28,905 nucleotides of DNA from Treponema sp. UBA1793 (GTDB taxonomy: Bacteria; Spirochaetota; Spirochaetia; Treponematales; Treponemataceae): positions 1 to 28,905 of the forward strand of contig DCFX01000007.1 of NCBI GenBank assembly GCA_002314445.1, read 5' to 3'. Below the pieces are notes generated by a model. That model had not been told where the DNA came from. It made no database searches and was given only the letters and a program-made list of their open reading frames with translations. Every line of letters begins with the position of its first letter. Position 1 is the first letter of the stretch. The position numbers and the translations under genes were made by a program. Positions 1 to 7,344 of this stretch are shown piece after piece.

Positions 1-339
1 CTGCACTTTTATTGTATCACTCCAACAGGATTGGAATTGAAAATTGATCTAAAAACCAAACATGGAACAATTTCTATGAAGGGGTCTGGATTAACTACAT
101 CAGGTGTTTTTAGTTTTACAGATAAAGGTTCTACAAATTATCCCGTTTTTAAAGATACTGGTATAGATGTCGGTATTGGAGCTTCTTATGGTGATATATC
201 AATGCAATATAAATCAAACTCTGGTTTGTATGCAGGAATAGGATGGTCAAACGGAGTCGGTTTCAGATTTACAAATAAAGATAGAGCTCTCGCTTTTGAT
301 CTCAAATTGGGTTTCCATATATATGGAGGAAAAGAGTGA
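1..339 (+). CDS. 3' end of an unidentified gene (cut by window edge)
   Basis: The reading frame is open from the first base to a TGA at 337-339, giving at least 112 residues. A TTG at 31 could start a 102-residue protein, but no well-spaced ribosome binding site precedes it, so the visible part is more likely the C-terminal end of a longer protein. The sequence is rich in Gly, Ser and Thr with alternating polar and hydrophobic residues (for example GIDVGIGASYGD and LYAGIGWSNGVGF), which suggests beta structure. It has no transmembrane helix and few Cys. The stop overlaps the start of the next gene by four bases (GTGA), so the two are probably translationally coupled. The variable, AT-rich tail followed by a tiny membrane protein resembles polymorphic toxin/immunity loci, but no toxin motif is recognisable and the function is unknown. 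Confidence 0.55.
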   Translation: MHFYCITPTGLELKIDLKTKHGTISMKGSGLTTSGVFSFTDKGSTNYPVFKDTGIDVGIGASYGDISMQYKSNSGLYAGIGWSNGVGFRFTNKDRALAFDLKLGFHIYGGKE

Positions 340-530
340 AATCGTTTTTTGGATTATTTGCTTTATCATTGGTTAATAGTGTGTTAATTAATATTATTTG
401 GTTTTATTTCGGACAACGAATACAGTCTGATACGTATGTTTTTTATAACGTATGTGAGGTAGGTCTTTTTTTATATATCTGGATAGAATCTTATTTAGTA
501 AAAAGAAGTGAAAGGAGATTAAGGCATTAG
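336..530 (+). CDS. small two-helix membrane protein, unknown function
   Basis: This 64-residue protein starts at GTG 336, which overlaps the TGA of the preceding gene; that overlap is the main support for the start. Two hydrophobic segments are visible, roughly residues 3-25 (FFGLFALSLVNSVLINIIWFY) and 31-54, followed by a basic tail (KRSERRLRH). The first helix would thus sit just inside the N-terminus with the positive tail probably cytoplasmic. Its position directly after a variable C-terminal domain would fit an immunity or accessory protein, but this is inference from layout only. AT-rich codon use matches its upstream partner and differs from the window's core genes. Confidence 0.5.
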   Translation: MKSFFGLFALSLVNSVLINIIWFYFGQRIQSDTYVFYNVCEVGLFLYIWIESYLVKRSERRLRH

Positions 531-673
531 TTAGGAACACACACCTTGAAGGTATGCCTGTAAAATCGTTAGCTGATCAATATCAGCAAAGGTGGCAGGA
601 ACTGATCCGAGGTGAATTAAAGACTGGTGTTGTTTGGAAATCTTGGATACAAGTACTTGATGGACTTATGTGA
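512..673 (+). pseudogene. possible C-terminal gene remnant
   Basis: An open frame without a start codon at its 5' end runs from 512 to a TGA at 671-673. It reads in part NTHLEGMPVKSLADQYQQRW and ends WKSWIQVLDGLM. The only internal Met (ATG 554) would leave 39 residues and has no ribosome binding site. Residue usage (Trp, Gln, amphipathic helices) looks protein-like, and the frame overlaps the end of the preceding small membrane protein. I read it as the tail of a decayed or recombined gene in the same accessory cassette. I cannot assign a family, and a chance open frame is possible. Confidence 0.3.
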
Positions 674-738
674 GCTTTAAAGATGGACGGTATAGCTCAA
701 ATATATGTGCCAGCCTGCAGACATTTGTTTGTTTTGAT

Positions 739-773
739 AAAAAGAACCTGAGATTTCCTCAGGTTCTTTTTTG
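739..773. terminator. bidirectional intrinsic terminator
   Basis: Arms AAAAAGAACCTGAG (739-752) and CTCAGGTTCTTTTTT (758-772) pair over about 14 bp around a five-base loop. There is a T-run on the plus strand and an A-run 5' of the stem, so it works in both directions. It separates the plus-strand accessory genes from the convergent gene at 781-1098. Confidence 0.85.
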
Positions 774-780
774 TATAGGC

Positions 781-1098
781 TTATGCTTTAGCTACTACTC
801 CGGGGCCATTACCTCTTGCAATAAAAGCAAATGTTCTGTTTGTGTGCCCTCCATCAGAACCTCCTGTAAGAGCTGTAGCAGCTCCTGCATTTACGTACGG
901 GAAAACAACACCGTCCCGGGTGTCCTGTCCCGCTGAGCCAAAATTCACCTGACTGCCTACAATAGCTGGTATTTCACTGAATGGAGGAGAAAAAGAAATT
1001 ATGTATTCACCACTTCCTTGTGATGTAACTGAAAAACCATGACCAGATACCTTGCTGCCATCGCTGGCAATAACTCCTGAAACCATCATGTCAGACAT
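781..1098 (-). CDS. small tail-fibre-like beta-sandwich protein
   Basis: This is a 105-residue protein. I chose ATG 1098 because AGGAGGG lies five bases upstream; a longer frame to 1152 has no such site. The pattern VSGVIASDGSKVSGHGFSV, then GEYIISFSPPFSEIPAIVGSQVN and a C-terminal TFAFIARG, matches the short beta-sandwich seen at the tips of phage tail fibres and in many orphan bacterial proteins: a trait-and-time statement such as 'G.G.Y.I.F..PF...PA.V..Q'. No signal peptide or membrane segment is present. No other phage genes are near, so this is an orphan or a domesticated copy. The likely role is surface or ligand binding, but this is inferred from the family style only. It converges on the terminator at 739-773. 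Confidence 0.7.
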   Translation of the reverse strand: MSDMMVSGVIASDGSKVSGHGFSVTSQGSGEYIISFSPPFSEIPAIVGSQVNFGSAGQDTRDGVVFPYVNAGAATALTGGSDGGHTNRTFAFIARGNGPGVVAKA

Positions 1099-1355
1099 AT
1101 AAACCCTCCTGATTTTTGTAGCAGATAATTGTATTGGTAAATTTTTTTGCATTTTTTTATCAATGCAAATCTGTTAGTTTTACACAACCGGTAACACCGG
1201 TTATTATAATTATAATCGAAATCGGGGAATTTCCAAAGGTGGATTGAGAATAATCTGTTATTTTGTGTGATTTTCAAAAATCTGCTTGCTGCGTAAATAC
1301 AACGTATATGGCGTTTGTGAGTTTGTAATTACTTATACTATAAGGAATTGTTTTT
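1099..1355. other. non-coding gap with two inverted repeats
   Basis: I see no gene here. It contains AACCGGT-AAC-ACCGGTT (1186-1202) and a second dyad, TTGCAT near 1147 against ATGCAA near 1163, just upstream of the minus-strand gene. Either could be an operator for that gene; neither is followed by a T-run. Confidence 0.5.
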
Positions 1356-1427
1356 TAGGCGGTACTGGAATTGGACCAGTGACTTCTACCGTGTGAAGGT
1401 AGCACTCTACCTCTGAGTTAACCGCCC
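1356..1427 (-). tRNA. tRNA-Val (anticodon CAC)
   Basis: Read on the minus strand, the 7-bp acceptor GGGCGGT pairs with ACCGCCT (one G-U at 1-72). D arm ACTC/GAGT encloses a loop with the invariant GG. Anticodon stem CTACC/GGTAG encloses TTCACAC, giving CAC, which reads the Val codon GUG. T arm is ACTGG/CCAGT. The discriminator is A and CCA is not encoded. The T loop is TCCAATT, with C at position 55 where U is nearly universal. Confidence 0.9.
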
Positions 1428-1454
1428 GAAGCATGCTGTAGCAATGTGTTGCTA

Positions 1455-1483
1455 ATAGTAACAAATAGAAGGCTTATTGTCAA
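1455..1483 (-). promoter_or_regulatory. sigma70-type promoter of tRNA-Val
   Basis: On the minus strand, TTGACA (1483-1478) and TACTAT (1460-1455) are separated by exactly 17 bases. The -10 lies 27 bases before the tRNA 5' end. Confidence 0.75.
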
Positions 1484-1488
1484 GGAAA

Positions 1489-1555
1489 GCCGTACTGATC
1501 CACTGGCAAGGAGGATATGAAACAGTACGGCAAAGCGGAACTATATAATCCGCTT
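1489..1555 (-). terminator. paired stem-loops at the 3' end of the envelope operon
   Basis: GCCGTACTG (1489-1497) pairs with CAGTACGGC (1523-1531). AAGCGGA (1533-1539) pairs with TCCGCTT (1549-1555), overlapping the stop codon of the barrel gene. Neither has a clear U-run, so mRNA 3' protection or termination with help is as likely as simple intrinsic termination. Confidence 0.5.
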
Positions 1556-3293
1556 AGAATGAATATTTCATTCCGAGTTCAAAGAAACTGTTGTTAAGGA
1601 AACTGCTGAATTCGCTCTTGCTGTCGTCGTCAAAGTTTGTAATGTACAAACCTGTTCCGATGATATCGAGACCGTCGGCAACATTGCACGTAATTTTCGG
1701 CATGACGATGAAATCTGCACGTTCAATGCCGTATATTACGCTGAGTTCCGGCTTGATTTTTTCGTGGTTCCAGCTGTCGGAAATGTTCAGGATGATTTTA
1801 TCATTGGAATATTTTCCGTCCTCATTATAGTCGATATCGAGCGTTTTAAATGAACCGTCATCGATTTCGTTATTTTTGAGTATGTATGTACCGGTCGTCT
1901 GGATATTTACATTTATATTGTTAATCGGAATGTCTTTGTCGAATCCGAATACCCAGCCAATCGAGTTATTGTGAGTCCACGGATCATCCCCATCGACGTC
2001 GTCGGTAAGGTTGTACGCGAACTCTCCGCGGAAATTAAAGCCGCCGAGCGTGAGGGCGCCTTCGGCACCGAATACCTGCAGCCTGTCGTAATCGAGGGTC
2101 GGATTTGCGTAACTCGTTCCGCCATTTTTCAGGGCAGAATCAATGTATGCGCTCCAGTCGACCGTCGGCTGTTTGTAATGGCCGTAATAGTATGACAGGC
2201 CCCAGTCGAGAATGCCTGTTGTTGCTGTAAGACGTGCACCTGCCTGACCGTATTTAAGCTGATACATATCCGGGTAAAGACTGTCTGCGCTGAAGGATGA
2301 TACGGAGGAAAGTGTTTCTGCATATGACGCTGCAGAGCTTGTCAGAGTTGCTTCTGCGGAGGCGACGGCGGTAGCTTCCTGTGCAGTCGTATATCCGGCA
2401 GAGGTGAGTGCTGCATCGTAAGCTGCTTTAGCCGATGTATAAATTGCAGCATAAGCGGAGTTTGTTGTATCTGATAAATATTGAGAGGCTGCAGCAGAAT
2501 ATTCGGATGCAAGCGACGCAAGGGTCGCATACGTTGACTGTGCGGTCACGTATGATGACCATGCACCTGAAAGCTGAGCTTTTTCAACTCCGGTTACCGT
2601 ATCGGACAGCTGTGTATACGATGCAGGTGTCCATCTGCCGCTTGTCGAGAATCTGTCGGCTGTCATAAACGGCGTGTAGATACCTTCCAGCCGCACGCTG
2701 CTCGTGTTCCCGATTTTTTTGGGTGCATTGTAGATAATGCGGAGCATCGGTTCTGAAATTCTGCGGTCTATATAGTCGGGAATAAGAAAATCCGTATAGT
2801 CGTTTGCGTTGAAATTGTCGACTACATGCAGTTTGTCTCCCTTTCCCCAGACGACTTTCATTTTGCCGCCTTCGAGTACAAAATCTCCCAGATATGCGCG
2901 CATGGTAAGCTCATCTATGACATCTGCCTGATATTTTGTAAACACGTCTTTATTAAAACTGAGTTTGAGCTCTACGTCGGTTTTGCTGCCTTCGTATTTT
3001 ATGTCGAGCTTTCCCTTTGGCGTCGCTTCTGCATCCCAGGCTGAGAATGATTTTTTGTCCCCCTGCGAATCTTCTTCGTCGACGTAAACCCGTCCGTTAA
3101 GTTCTGCTTCGCCCCCGATTGTCAGAGCTGAAGAAGAACCTGCTGTCGTGCCTGAAGCCGGTGTGCCGGACACATCAAATTCACTGCCGAAAGCACTGCT
3201 CAAATCAGCTGTAGTATCGTCCTGTGCAAATGCGCTGTTTGCTGCAAACAAAAGGGCCGCTGCAGCGCATACAATAATCCCTGTCTTTTTCAT
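1554..3293 (-). CDS. outer-membrane beta-barrel protein of the RND-LolA operon
   Basis: This 579-residue protein has a clear signal peptide (basic MKK, Ala-rich core, AFA cleavage site at 21-23). Its last residue is Phe after FELGMKYSF, the usual C-terminal signature of outer-membrane barrels. The middle contains a pattern like DUF1302-type proteins: ELTMRAYLGDFVLEGGKMKVVWGKGDKLHVVD followed by a Y.D....R....PM.R segment, i.e. acidic strand pairs and a conserved WGKGD. An Ala/Ser/Thr/Tyr-rich stretch of about 115 residues (roughly 220-335, repeated YAA, SAAA, ATL) interrupts it and looks like a helical loop insertion. It is the last gene of a minus-strand operon, after the exporter and the LolA-like carrier, and probably forms the outer-membrane component or receiver of that export route. 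The role is inferred; the barrel location is well supported. Confidence 0.8.
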   Translation of the reverse strand: MKKTGIIVCAAAALLFAANSAFAQDDTTADLSSAFGSEFDVSGTPASGTTAGSSSALTIGGEAELNGRVYVDEEDSQGDKKSFSAWDAEATPKGKLDIKYEGSKTDVELKLSFNKDVFTKYQADVIDELTMRAYLGDFVLEGGKMKVVWGKGDKLHVVDNFNANDYTDFLIPDYIDRRISEPMLRIIYNAPKKIGNTSSVRLEGIYTPFMTADRFSTSGRWTPASYTQLSDTVTGVEKAQLSGAWSSYVTAQSTYATLASLASEYSAAASQYLSDTTNSAYAAIYTSAKAAYDAALTSAGYTTAQEATAVASAEATLTSSAASYAETLSSVSSFSADSLYPDMYQLKYGQAGARLTATTGILDWGLSYYYGHYKQPTVDWSAYIDSALKNGGTSYANPTLDYDRLQVFGAEGALTLGGFNFRGEFAYNLTDDVDGDDPWTHNNSIGWVFGFDKDIPINNINVNIQTTGTYILKNNEIDDGSFKTLDIDYNEDGKYSNDKIILNISDSWNHEKIKPELSVIYGIERADFIVMPKITCNVADGLDIIGTGLYITNFDDDSKSEFSSFLNNSFFELGMKYSF

Positions 3294-3319
3294 GTAAACC
3301 TCTTAATAAAAACTTGAAG

Positions 3320-3350
3320 CAGGGGAGAACAGCATTACCGTTCTCCCCTG
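3320..3350 (-). other. intergenic stem-loop between the carrier and barrel genes
   Basis: CAGGGGAGAAC (3320-3330) and GTTCTCCCCTG (3340-3350) form a perfect 11-bp stem with a nine-base loop, in the 66-base gap between the two genes. Downstream on the minus strand a short T-rich stretch follows, so partial termination or RNA processing is possible. Confidence 0.8.
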
Positions 3351-3359
3351 GTGCTGATA

Positions 3360-4178
3360 TTATTTGCCTGTGTTCAGGAAATTCTGCGTGAATACGCTGT
3401 CCGGAATCGGCTTGTCGAGAACAATGGCATATTTACCGTTAGACTCGAGAGCTGCAATGCGGGTGGCGTGGCCTGTCTGAACATTCGTAAGCAAGTCGGA
3501 AATGGGGATATTATACCCGTTAATATTTTCCAGCTTTTCGACAGTCAGCACCTTTACAAGCTCCCCGCTTTTTTTGTCGTACATTTCTGCGTAAACAGGG
3601 ATATATGTTTTTTTGTCGATCCACTGAATGCGGTACTTGTACTGCGCTTTCGGCATTGTTTTGTCTGTCGGTGTGGATTTGATTTTCCAACAGTCAAAGC
3701 CGTTCTTCGTTTCCTCGCCGAGCAGTTCGTGTGTATCGTCGTCAATCTCGCGTGTCGCCATATCGTCATATGAAGCATCGGTGCCTGTGAACGATTTGTC
3801 CCCTTCGCTTGAATTTACGCGGCGTGTCGTCCGCAGTGCAGGCATGTAAATCCACTTGTCGTCATCCTTTCCCTTGTTTTCCATCTGCAGGAAACGGATA
3901 TTGATGTTTGATTTATTTGTACTGTTTTTAAAGATGATGATAAGGTCGGATGTGTCAGTCTTTTCATTATGCCGTCCGAATTCTTCCACGACGCGGCTTT
4001 CTTCTACTGTGCCGTTTTTCTGGATAAGATCCATCTTCACCATTGAATGGTTAAAGTCCGGTTGCTTTACGTTGAGTGCTTTCTGTACGATTGAACGTCC
4101 GTCTTCCGCGAATACAGTTCCGGCTGCAGCCAGTATCAGTACCGCTGCAGCAGCTTTTTTCAGTAATGTTGTTTTCAT
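3360..4178 (-). CDS. LolA-like outer membrane lipoprotein-sorting protein (TP_0789 family)
   Basis: This 272-residue protein has a 24-residue signal peptide ending VFA. The mature part matches the COG2834/LolA-like family whose Pfam model is described from T. pallidum TP_0789. Features are early repeated charged strands (SMVKMDLIQKNGTVEESRVVEEF), an RFLQMENKGKDDDKWIYMPALRTTRRV segment, an acidic GDKSFTGTDASYDDM motif, and a late strand YRIQWIDKKTYIPVYAEMY. Such proteins have a half-barrel that can carry a hydrophobic lipid or lipoprotein across the periplasm. AAGGAG sits seven bases before the ATG. Position between an MMPL/RND pump and an outer-membrane barrel supports a periplasmic shuttle in a trans-envelope lipid export path. 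Cargo is unknown. Membership in the family is firm; the transport role is inference. Confidence 0.85.
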   Translation of the reverse strand: MKTTLLKKAAAAVLILAAAGTVFAEDGRSIVQKALNVKQPDFNHSMVKMDLIQKNGTVEESRVVEEFGRHNEKTDTSDLIIIFKNSTNKSNINIRFLQMENKGKDDDKWIYMPALRTTRRVNSSEGDKSFTGTDASYDDMATREIDDDTHELLGEETKNGFDCWKIKSTPTDKTMPKAQYKYRIQWIDKKTYIPVYAEMYDKKSGELVKVLTVEKLENINGYNIPISDLLTNVQTGHATRIAALESNGKYAIVLDKPIPDSVFTQNFLNTGK

Positions 4179-4205
4179 AAGAATCTCCTTAATATAGTTT
4201 GCTTG

Positions 4206-4228
4206 TGCCGCAGTTTTTTACTGCGGCA
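4206..4228 (-). other. intergenic stem-loop between the exporter and carrier genes
   Basis: TGCCGCAGT-TTTTT-ACTGCGGCA is a perfect 9-bp stem in the 59-base gap between the two genes. It sits just before the ribosome binding site of the LolA-like gene. Confidence 0.8.
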
Positions 4229-4237
4229 GTTGTAAAT

Positions 4238-7120
4238 TCAGTTTTCCGTGTTTTTATCCGGTGTTTTCTGTCTATTCTTCTGTTCCCTTGGGCGGATGAA
4301 TTTCGGGTCATACGCTGTGAGGATTCCTGGAATGACAGTCATGGCTAGCGCAGAGCTTGTGAACATGACTATGGCAACGAGGATACCGATGAACTGCAGA
4401 ACGACGAACTTTGAGAAATACAGCACAAGGAATCCCAGTCCTACTGCAAGCGCGTTTGTGATGATCCCCACGCCGCTTTTTTTGAATGTTCGTCTTGCGA
4501 CAAGTTCTACGTCGTTACTCTTTGCCCGTTCCGCGCGGTATGTCTCCATAAAGTGGATTGTGTAGTCTATTCCGACACCGACTGCAACCGATGCGATGAT
4601 GCTTGTGACAAGATCAAGGTTGATGTGAGCAAAGCCCATGACCATATAGTTCAGGATGATTGCAAATGCAAGCGGTATGGCACCGAGCAGTCCTGCCCAG
4701 CCGGAACCGAATGCGAGTGCTATTACGATGAACACACTGGCAAGAGAGATAATCAGGCTCTGCATCTGGCTTGAAACGACCATGTCGGTCATTGTGTATT
4801 CAAGTTCTCCCGGGCCGGTGAATTCGAGCGTATAGCCGGCAGGGAAATGCCGCTCTGCATATGCTTTTGCATCTTTGATAAGTTCACCCATCTCTTCCGT
4901 ACTGTGGGAACGGAACTGAACCTGTATGCGGATGCACGACGGCTGCAGTGCGTTGTTTGAAAAGCGGTCGAGTGAGCCCGAGAACAGAAGAAGGTACTGG
5001 GAAACAAGGTCCGAAAGTTCCTCACGGCCTGCTGCCGGATATTTTTTTGCATCGTACGGAATCTCATAGTATGCAGAGCCGTTGTAGTTCAGTTTTTTCT
5101 CAAGCTCATTTACGATTTCCGTCACGGAAGCCGTACGTCCGCCTGCGTCGGCATACGCATCCGCAAGCATTTTAAGACCGTCTTCAACAGTCATAGGCTG
5201 TGCAAGTTTCTGCGAATACGCAATGTTGGGATCGACATAGTCAGAGGGAACGGACGCAGGTGCTGGTGCTGCTGTATCTGCAGTGCCGAAATCTGTTCCG
5301 AAGTCACTTCCAAAGTCTCCGCCGAAATCGGATCCGACTCCCGTTGCTGCGGCCTGTTTGGGGACTGCAGCTGTTTGTGCAGCGGTGGAAGAAGGAATGT
5401 GCATCACTTGATTCATCCGTTTGATGAATGTGGTAAACGAAACTATTTTACCAATACTGTCGTATTTTGAATCAAGATATGTCTGCATCTCATCAACCGG
5501 TTCAAGAATATCAGGGCTTGTCATGCTTCCCGGAGCCAGGACAGGTTCACCTTTCTCATCCTTTACGACATTACCGTTTTTATCTTTCTGAACGGGGCCC
5601 TTTACGAGCATATACAGGCTGTTTGTACCGGCAAAACGCTTGTCGACGTATGCAACGTCGCGGCGCATTTTGCAGTTGGCAGGGAAGTAATTAATGAGTG
5701 CTGTATCGACGTGCAGTTTTGAAAGTCCGATTCCCGAAAAGAGGACAATCAGGGCGCAGAATAAATACAGCCGTGGTTTGCTGCCGCAGAAGAAATGATA
5801 AATGCTGTAAAGAACTGACTGCTCTTCTGTGCTGCTTCCTGTTTTTCGTGCAGCTCTTTCGGAAAGGCGGTTCGTGTGTGCTTCCATCTTTGTGCGGACT
5901 TTGTTTGTAAGATGTTCCATTCCCTTTGATTTATGCCCGACTTTGCTGAGCGGTTTTACCATGAGAAGTGCCGGAATGAATGTCACGGAAAGAAGCAGTG
6001 AGAATGCAATGCCGAGCGCCGTAAATATTGCAAAACTGTGGAGCGGAGCAATCGGACTTGATACGAGCGAAATAAAACCAAGGACGGTAGTCAGTGCAGC
6101 AAGGAATACAGCAACCCATACGTCCTTGAGACCTTCCATGATGATTTCTTTGTGTTTCTCTTTTGTAAGCGTCCCTGTGAAATTATCAAGCGCAATGTAA
6201 TAATGCGTAAGCATGTGGATGCCGTATGCGGAACCGCATGCAATGAGAGCAACAGGGATAACGCTTGTAACAATAGTGAACGTAAAATGGAGCAGGGACA
6301 TAAAACCGCACGTCCAGATTGTCGCCATCAGCACCGCAATAAGAGGAAGAAACGTACCGTCAATTGTTTTAAAGCTGAGAAAGAGCGTAATAAGAACGAC
6401 AATGACAACAAGCGGAATAAGGCGCTCAAGGTCACTCATCATGAAATTCCGCGAACTTTCCGTAAGAACGGGATCTCCGTAGTAAATGACGTTAAGCCCG
6501 CTGTCTTTTGTTTCCTTCTGCGTTATTTCACGTATCTGATCCAGGATTTTCTGGCGGACGACTTCATCCGATTCCTGCTTTTTGGTCAGATCCGGATGAT
6601 TGTTTGCTGCGAGCGTAATCTGCATCTGTGCTGCATGTCCGTCATCTGAAATGATGACACGATTGTACATATCGCTCCAGCTTGCAATGTTCTGCTTAAC
6701 GGTATTTATCTGCTCTTCGGTAAGCTGCGGATACAGACCATCCTCACCGCGCGCAAGTCCGATAAGATTTCCTGCCACAAGTGCATTGTCTTTTCCGTAT
6801 ATGTAATCAATGTTCGTGAGTGAATCGACTCTGTCGACATTGTCCAGTTTTTCAATCTGTGTCGTAATTCTGTCGATTATGGCAATATTTTCCGGAGTAA
6901 TGATGGATCCTTTGTCAGATTCAAGTGAGACTCCAATGACAACGGTGCTGCCGTACGTATCCTCTGTTTCGATGAGACGTTTGTACGACGCGTGCTTCTG
7001 CGGGAAGAACTGCCTGACAGAATTGTTTAGTTTGACATCCTTGAGTTTGTACCCAAGTACGCCTGTAATTCCAAGGCATATAATGATAATTGCCCAGGGA
7101 TGTTTGAAGAAACGATGCAT
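4238..7120 (-). CDS. MMPL/RND superfamily exporter (HAE3 type)
   Basis: This 960-residue inner-membrane pump has the two-fold RND layout: one N-terminal helix (residues about 8-26), a large periplasmic domain with LDNVDRVDSLTN, a block of helices (about 230-390), a second single helix (about 450-470), a second periplasmic domain, and a final helix block (about 790-935). The repeated motif VGVGIDYTIHFMETYR in the last block and CGSAYGIHMLTHYY in the first are the usual MMPL/HAE3 signatures. The second periplasmic domain has a low-complexity Ala/Gly/Asp insert with SDFGGDFGSDFGTDFG near residue 600. The ATG is preceded by AGGAGG ten bases upstream. It is the first gene of the operon with the LolA-like carrier and barrel, so it is likely the energised step exporting a lipid or hydrophobic compound. 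Substrate is unknown. Confidence 0.92.
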   Translation of the reverse strand: MHRFFKHPWAIIIICLGITGVLGYKLKDVKLNNSVRQFFPQKHASYKRLIETEDTYGSTVVIGVSLESDKGSIITPENIAIIDRITTQIEKLDNVDRVDSLTNIDYIYGKDNALVAGNLIGLARGEDGLYPQLTEEQINTVKQNIASWSDMYNRVIISDDGHAAQMQITLAANNHPDLTKKQESDEVVRQKILDQIREITQKETKDSGLNVIYYGDPVLTESSRNFMMSDLERLIPLVVIVVLITLFLSFKTIDGTFLPLIAVLMATIWTCGFMSLLHFTFTIVTSVIPVALIACGSAYGIHMLTHYYIALDNFTGTLTKEKHKEIIMEGLKDVWVAVFLAALTTVLGFISLVSSPIAPLHSFAIFTALGIAFSLLLSVTFIPALLMVKPLSKVGHKSKGMEHLTNKVRTKMEAHTNRLSERAARKTGSSTEEQSVLYSIYHFFCGSKPRLYLFCALIVLFSGIGLSKLHVDTALINYFPANCKMRRDVAYVDKRFAGTNSLYMLVKGPVQKDKNGNVVKDEKGEPVLAPGSMTSPDILEPVDEMQTYLDSKYDSIGKIVSFTTFIKRMNQVMHIPSSTAAQTAAVPKQAAATGVGSDFGGDFGSDFGTDFGTADTAAPAPASVPSDYVDPNIAYSQKLAQPMTVEDGLKMLADAYADAGGRTASVTEIVNELEKKLNYNGSAYYEIPYDAKKYPAAGREELSDLVSQYLLLFSGSLDRFSNNALQPSCIRIQVQFRSHSTEEMGELIKDAKAYAERHFPAGYTLEFTGPGELEYTMTDMVVSSQMQSLIISLASVFIVIALAFGSGWAGLLGAIPLAFAIILNYMVMGFAHINLDLVTSIIASVAVGVGIDYTIHFMETYRAERAKSNDVELVARRTFKKSGVGIITNALAVGLGFLVLYFSKFVVLQFIGILVAIVMFTSSALAMTVIPGILTAYDPKFIRPREQKNRQKTPDKNTEN

Positions 7121-7160
7121 AAAGTAAAATCCTCCTGCCTGCTTTAATAAGTCAGTATTT

Positions 7161-7212
7161 GTTTATTTAGTTCAAAGGTTTAATAACTTAAACGAATGAA
7201 CTTATAAACGAA
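7161..7212. promoter_or_regulatory. nested palindromic operator between the exporter operon and its regulator
   Basis: GTTTAA-TAAC-TTAAAC (7178-7193) is a perfect inverted repeat. An outer pair, TAGTTCA (7168-7174) and TGAAC(T)TA (7197-7203), shares the same centre (7185/7186). The flanks GTTTAT and ATAAAC at 7161 and 7204-7209 extend the symmetry. The right side also repeats as AACTTAAACGAA and AACTTATAAACGAA. This is the shape expected for a dimeric winged-helix repressor, in the only gap between the divergent genes. Confidence 0.7.
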
Positions 7213-7277
7213 ATATACTGGAAATAATACTAAAGGTCAATATTTTTAAACTGATTTATTATGTCCGCGTTTTTCAT

Positions 7278-7306
7278 TTGACAAGATAAAACTCTGCTAA
7301 TATGAT
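7278..7306 (+). promoter_or_regulatory. sigma70-type promoter of the ArsR-type gene
   Basis: A perfect TTGACA (7278-7283) and TATGAT (7301-7306) are separated by 17 bases. The start codon is 38 bases downstream of the -10. Confidence 0.85.
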
Positions 7307-7344
7307 TAAACTAATTAACGAATTGATTTGGGAAGTTGTAAACT

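Noticed and set aside
1517..1597. 26-codon frame after AAGGAGG on the plus strand
   Set aside because: The spacing from AGGAGG to ATG is only two bases, and the frame runs into the end of the barrel gene; probably chance inside the stem-loop region.
3351..3773. 140-codon plus-strand frame opposite the LolA-like gene
   Set aside because: Reverse-strand shadow; the minus-strand protein has a signal peptide and family motifs.
6152..6649. 165-codon plus-strand frame opposite the exporter
   Set aside because: Shadow of the exporter gene; basic and Asn-rich composition without any family pattern.
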